Source: Gammaproteobacteria bacterium (GTDB taxonomy: Bacteria > Pseudomonadota > Gammaproteobacteria > Xanthomonadales > SZUA-36). From it: a stretch of 41,721 nt of DNA. Both the position numbers and the translations under genes were made by a program. Below, one piece after another: positions 38,339 to 41,721 of the stretch (position 1 is the first letter of the stretch; the number at the start of each line of letters is the position of its first letter). The stretch lies in contig JAJRRA010000061.1 in NCBI GenBank assembly GCA_024279945.1, forward strand, positions 1-41,721. Direction: 5' to 3'. The notes under the pieces were generated by a model that ran no database searches, had not been told where the DNA came from, and saw only the letters and a list, made by a program, of their open reading frames with translations.

Positions 38339-38986
38339 TCAGCATGATTTTCGACCAATTATTGATTTAGGTTCCGGTGGGGTGATGTCGTACCAGGAGT
38401 TCAGATGCCGGATCAATTCAATCAGTCCATCCCCGCTTTTGGCGGAGAAGACCTGTATCGTGGCGCCTGCAGGCAGTGACTTGCGGGCTTTCAGCAAGCT
38501 TGCCTGAGCTGGTCCTCTCTTGAGTTTGTCCGCCTTGGTCAGCAATACATGACAGGGCACAGCTGAACTTTCACACCAACTCAGCATCTGTTCGTCGAAA
38601 GGACGCAGGGGGTGGCGGATGTCCATCACCAGCACCACACCCCGCAGACAGGAGCGCTGAACAAAATACTGCTGCAAGACGCTACGCCAGTGTGCTTTGA
38701 GCTTTGGCGGGACCCTGGCGTAGCCATAACCCGGCAAATCGGTGATCCGGCGATATTCATCGATATCAAAAATCACAATCTGCTGAGTACGTCCGGGCGT
38801 CTTGCTGGTGCGTGCAAGTGACTTCTGGTCAGTTAACCTGTTGATTGCACTTGATTTACCTGCATTTGAACGGCCCGCAAATGCGACTTCCATGCCGCTG
38901 TCATCGGGTAGTTGATTCAGCTTATGAGCGCTGATTACGTAGCGAGCCTGCCGGTAGGGGTTGTAATTTGTCGGCTTGGAATTCAT
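38339..38986 (-). CDS. engB: Ribosome biogenesis GTPase EngB (YihA/YsxC)
   Basis: This small cytosolic GTPase is needed for 50S subunit assembly. The 215 residues contain G1 AGRSNAGKSS (about 37-46), the G2 Thr in TPGRTQ, G3 DLPGYGYA, G4 LTKADK and G5 FSAKSGDG. An upstream AGG and the ATG at 38986 fit. It is divergent from the cytochrome c4 gene, the arrangement seen in Pseudomonas and relatives. Confidence 0.95.
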   Translation of the reverse strand: MNSKPTNYNPYRQARYVISAHKLNQLPDDSGMEVAFAGRSNAGKSSAINRLTDQKSLARTSKTPGRTQQIVIFDIDEYRRITDLPGYGYARVPPKLKAHWRSVLQQYFVQRSCLRGVVLVMDIRHPLRPFDEQMLSWCESSAVPCHVLLTKADKLKRGPAQASLLKARKSLPAGATIQVFSAKSGDGLIELIRHLNSWYDITPPEPKSIIGRKSC

Positions 38987-39095
38987 TTAATTACCTGGAT
39001 AAGGTGGAACGCAGCGGTCGAAACCATGATAATGTCGGGCCGTCAAGGTTCGTGAGAGCCCTATATTTTACGCGAAGATTTCAGGAGAACGTGAA

Positions 39096-39722
39096 ATGAA
39101 GTTTTTCATTCAGGCCGCTGCCAGCCTACTGGCAGTAATCAGTCTGCAAGCTGTTGCCGAAGGTGACGCTGCCGCAGGGCAAGCAAAATCCGCTATTTGT
39201 GCCGCATGCCATGGCGCCGATGGCAACAGTGTCGTCCCGAACTGGCCCAAGCTGGCCGGACAACACGCCAGTTACATGGTGCGTCAGTTCGGTCTGATCA
39301 AATCAGGCGCCCGTCCCGTACCCGAGATGCAGGGAATTGTGGCCACGATCAGTGACCAGGATATCCAGGATATTGCTGCCTGGTTTTCTTCGCAGACCAG
39401 GAAGATCGGCGTTGCGGACGAGTCAGCCGTTGAATTGGGAGCTCGGATTTACAAAGCAGGCAATGCGGAAAAAGGTGTGCCGGCCTGTATGAGTTGCCAC
39501 GGTCCTGCCGGCGAAGGAAACCCACTGTCCGGATACCCGGCGCTGGCGGGCCAGCATGCAATGTATACCAACAAAATGCTGACCGGTTTTCACGCCGGTG
39601 ATCACTGGGGTGATGATGACGGACCCAGTGTCGTGATGAGTGGCGTTGCCTTGTCACTGAGCAGGGAAGAGATCGATGCGGTGTCCAGTTATATCCAGGG
39701 GCTTCACCTGGATCTGAAATGA
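39096..39722 (+). CDS. Dihaem cytochrome c4
   Basis: This periplasmic electron carrier has 208 residues, a signal peptide (about 1-21) and two haem-binding halves. The first haem site is CAACH at 35-39 with likely axial Met78; the second is CMSCH at 131-135 with likely axial Met181. The two halves are homologous (KLAGQHASYM and ALAGQHAMYT). Cytochrome c4 typically passes electrons to terminal oxidases, consistent with aerobic respiration. AGGAG precedes the ATG. Confidence 0.95.
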   Translation: MKFFIQAAASLLAVISLQAVAEGDAAAGQAKSAICAACHGADGNSVVPNWPKLAGQHASYMVRQFGLIKSGARPVPEMQGIVATISDQDIQDIAAWFSSQTRKIGVADESAVELGARIYKAGNAEKGVPACMSCHGPAGEGNPLSGYPALAGQHAMYTNKMLTGFHAGDHWGDDDGPSVVMSGVALSLSREEIDAVSSYIQGLHLDLK

Positions 39723-39770
39723 ACTGATTTCATGCCTGAGGGTCTTTTAATCAGACCATAGGGGATTTAT

Positions 39771-39794
39771 TCCGAATTCATGGAAGGATTCGGA
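39771..39794 (+). other. Hairpin in the dsbA leader
   Basis: TCCGAAT and ATTCGGA arms (7 bp) enclose a 10-nt loop between cytochrome c4 and dsbA. The hairpin ends only a few bases before the GGAG of dsbA, so it could influence translation or mark an RNA processing point. There is no U-tract. Confidence 0.35.
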
Positions 39795-39810
39795 TCTGCA
39801 GGAGTGTAAA

Positions 39811-40458
39811 ATGAAGAAGAGTTTTTGTCGTTTGGTTTTTATGTTGGTAGCGGCCCTGTTATTGGGTGCGCCGCTTCAGGCCCAAAGCGGTTCATCCGCG
39901 CCGTACCAGGAGGGTCTGCATTATTTTCTGATCGATGGAGCCACCCCTGCACCAGAGGGCTTACCTGAGCTGGTTGAAGTTTTCAGCTACATGTGTTCAC
40001 ACTGCAATACCTTTGAGCCTTACATTGAGGACTGGGTGAAGCGTAATGCCGAAAAGGTCAGGTTCAGCAGGATTCCTGTTGTGTTTGGCCGTAAGGCGTG
40101 GGAAATTTATGCTCGCGCCTACGTGACGGCAGAAGTGATGGGTGTTGGCGACGAAGCACACAGCGCCATGATGGACAAGCTCTGGAAGGAAAAAGCCGTC
40201 ATGCGTTCAATGGAAGATCTGGCTGGGTTCTATGCTGGTTTTGGAGTTGATCCGAAAGCCTTTATTGCAACTTCAAAGTCTTTTGCTGTCGATGCCCGGA
40301 TGCGCAAGGAGCAACGCCTGGTCCAGACTTATGGTGTGCGCGGAACGCCTACACTTATTTATAACCGCAAGTACCGCATCGCGGGTAATGCAGCCGTTCC
40401 AAGTTTTGATGTCATGCTCGATGTGGTCGACTACCTTATTGCCTCGGGGGCCAAGTAG
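39811..40458 (+). CDS. dsbA: DsbA-family thiol:disulfide interchange protein, CSHC active site
   Basis: DsbA oxidises cysteines of exported proteins in the periplasm. The 215-residue protein has a signal peptide (about 1-24), a thioredoxin fold with the active site CSHC (Cys62-Cys65) in VFSYMCSHCNTFEP, a helical insertion, and the cis-Pro loop VRGTPTLI. The classic DsbA dipeptide is Pro-His; Ser-His here should alter redox properties. The position after cytochrome c4 is the normal one for gammaproteobacterial dsbA. GGAG precedes the ATG. Confidence 0.92.
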   Translation: MKKSFCRLVFMLVAALLLGAPLQAQSGSSAPYQEGLHYFLIDGATPAPEGLPELVEVFSYMCSHCNTFEPYIEDWVKRNAEKVRFSRIPVVFGRKAWEIYARAYVTAEVMGVGDEAHSAMMDKLWKEKAVMRSMEDLAGFYAGFGVDPKAFIATSKSFAVDARMRKEQRLVQTYGVRGTPTLIYNRKYRIAGNAAVPSFDVMLDVVDYLIASGAK

Positions 40459-40494
40459 GAATTCTCCGGCCGGTTTCAGGAGTGGAATAACAAA

Positions 40495-41316
40495 GTGCCA
40501 CATTCTGAAACTTCCCGGGAAGGCAGGCAAAAGATCCGCCTGTTGAGTTTTAATATCCAGGCTGGCACGTCTACGGCCCATTACCATCACTATGTTACGC
40601 ATAGCTGGCGGCAGGTTCTGCCTCATTTTCAGCGGGTTGAAAACCTTGATGCAATTGCAGAGCTGGTCGCGCCTTACGATATGGTCGCGCTGCAGGAAGT
40701 GGATACCGGCAGCCTCAGGTCGGGTTATATTAACCAGTCGCGTTACCTGGCCAATCACTCCGGTATGCCTTTTTGGTGTCACCAGTCCAATCGCAAGGTT
40801 GGAACAGTTGCCTACGCCGGCAACGGTTTTCTCAGCAAGTTTGAGCCACGGTCCGTTGAAGATCACCGCTTGCCAGGCATTATTCCGGGCCGGGGCACTT
40901 TGCTTATCCGTTATGGCGAGGGCGAAAACCGCCTTGACGTGGCCGTGGTGCATCTGGCATTAGGCAAGCGGGCACGGCGGCAACAACTCCTGTTTCTGAC
41001 CCGTGAGTTGGCAGACAGTAAGAACCTGATCGTGATGGGGGATCTCAATACACGGGTCGATAGCCCGGGCCTCCTTGAATTCCGCCTGGCGCTGGGTTTG
41101 GCGGCGCCGACCGCCGGACTGGCCAGTTTCCCGTCCTGGCAGCCGCAACGTGCTATCGATCATATCCTGGTGAGTCATACCCTGGTTTGCAGAAAGTCAG
41201 ATGTACTCGATATAACTTACTCGGATCATTGCCCGGTGGTGTTGGAAGTCGAACTGCCGCCGGGACTCAGGCTGCGGCGGGCGACACGCGCGGTGATCAG
41301 TGTCGAAGCACGTTAA
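40495..41316 (+). CDS. Endonuclease/exonuclease/phosphatase family protein
   Basis: This 273-residue protein of the EEP superfamily has all core motifs: RLLSFNIQAG near the N-terminus, the metal-binding Glu in ALQEVD, the HLALG catalytic His segment, MGDLNTR, AIDHILVS and the terminal YSDHCPVVLEV. Members cleave phosphodiesters in DNA, RNA, lipids or signalling molecules; the substrate is not predictable. No signal peptide is seen. The GTG start lies 36 nt after the dsbA stop, with GGAG upstream at a long distance. It is convergent with the TauE/SafE gene. Confidence 0.85.
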   Translation: MPHSETSREGRQKIRLLSFNIQAGTSTAHYHHYVTHSWRQVLPHFQRVENLDAIAELVAPYDMVALQEVDTGSLRSGYINQSRYLANHSGMPFWCHQSNRKVGTVAYAGNGFLSKFEPRSVEDHRLPGIIPGRGTLLIRYGEGENRLDVAVVHLALGKRARRQQLLFLTRELADSKNLIVMGDLNTRVDSPGLLEFRLALGLAAPTAGLASFPSWQPQRAIDHILVSHTLVCRKSDVLDITYSDHCPVVLEVELPPGLRLRRATRAVISVEAR

Positions 41317-41331
41317 GCTGCATAAATCCCA

Positions 41332-41721
41332 TCAAAAATTAAGCAGCATATGGCTGCCGACAAGGGTCAGGAACAGGCCAAATACCCGCCGTACCGTGCG
41401 CGGCGGTAGACGATGCACGGTAGCTACCCCCAGGGGGGCGGCCAGTGCGCCGAGCAGTGCAATTCCTGCGAATGCAGGCAGGTGCACGTAACCCAGAGCA
41501 GCATCCGGCATACCGCTGCCCTGACCCAGCACGACGAAAGACACTGACCCGGCGATGGCAATCGGGTAGCCGCAGGCGGAAGACGTTGCAACTGCTCGTT
41601 GCGGCTGCACGCCGTGCCACAACAGCCAGGGTACCGTCATGGCGCCGCCACCGATTCCGATCAGGGCTGAAATAAAACCGATAAAACCGCCGGCAACGGA
41701 GGTGGAAGGCTGTTTGGGTAG
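41332..41721 (-). CDS. TauE/SafE family permease, 5' end cut by window edge
   Basis: The last 129 codons of a polytopic membrane protein are visible, continuing off the right edge. GFIGFISALIGIGGGAMTVPWLL is the repeated glycine-rich signature of the TauE/SafE (sulfite/organosulfonate exporter) family, here in the second half-repeat. Several hydrophobic helices follow and the protein ends GLFLTLVGSHMLLNF. Substrate is unknown; members export sulfite, sulfoacetate or related anions. An internal ATG at 41640 would be a false start because the conserved repeat begins before it. Confidence 0.85.
   Translation of the reverse strand, partial: LPKQPSTSVAGGFIGFISALIGIGGGAMTVPWLLWHGVQPQRAVATSSACGYPIAIAGSVSFVVLGQGSGMPDAALGYVHLPAFAGIALLGALAAPLGVATVHRLPPRTVRRVFGLFLTLVGSHMLLNF

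Overview
The window reads as chromosomal DNA of a gammaproteobacterium, probably free-living and aerobic. It has a moderately high GC content and is densely coded on both strands. No tRNA or rRNA gene, CRISPR array, prophage or complete insertion sequence was seen, and no gene-free stretch exceeds 300 bases. The gammaproteobacterial assignment rests on gene order: glnA-DUF4124-ntrB-ntrC, def-fmt-rsmB-DUF4390-ntrY/X-like-trkA-trkH, dprA-smg-topA-tsaC-hemF, polA divergent from a DUF2782 gene, and engB divergent from cytochrome c4-dsbA-EEP nuclease. Species or family cannot be named from this alone.

Layout. Positions 1-140 hold seven identical 20-bp tandem repeats that touch the stop codon of a PuuD-like membrane protein. 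A PQQ-type sugar dehydrogenase and uppP follow. The nitrogen block (2.9-7.7 kb) has two NtrC-type operators and a sigma-54 promoter ahead of glnA, then DUF4124, ntrB and ntrC. Next come dtd (minus strand), an LpxL-type acyltransferase and a secreted phytase-like protein. From 10.5 to 20.6 kb one minus-strand operon runs def, fmt, rsmB, DUF4390, NtrY-like kinase, NtrX-like regulator, trkA, trkH. A pair of palindromic repeats is lodged between kinase and regulator. Divergent from def, the plus strand carries a LysM protein, dprA, smg, topA, tsaC and hemF.

The 27.7-38.3 kb part looks less conserved. It has polA, an NTF2-like protein and DUF2782. A lone TRAP small permease then overlaps an acetolactate-synthase-like ThDP enzyme. 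trmH and a secreted two-part alpha/beta hydrolase follow, and then aroE, hemB and engB on the minus strand. The right end has cytochrome c4, a DsbA with a CSHC active site, an EEP-family phosphohydrolase and a TauE/SafE permease cut by the window edge.

Most of the window is housekeeping. The points most worth a second look are: topA with no ATG, GTG or TTG start upstream of its catalytic TOPRIM Glu; the NtrX-like regulator whose AAA+ domain has lost its Walker A Lys, Walker B Asp and GAFTGA loop; the palindrome pair that supplies the kinase's stop codon; the 20-bp array at the left edge; the TRAP-small-permease/ThDP-enzyme pair; and the repeat-plus-hydrolase protein at 34.6 kb. I found no clear candidate for a wholly new multi-gene system.
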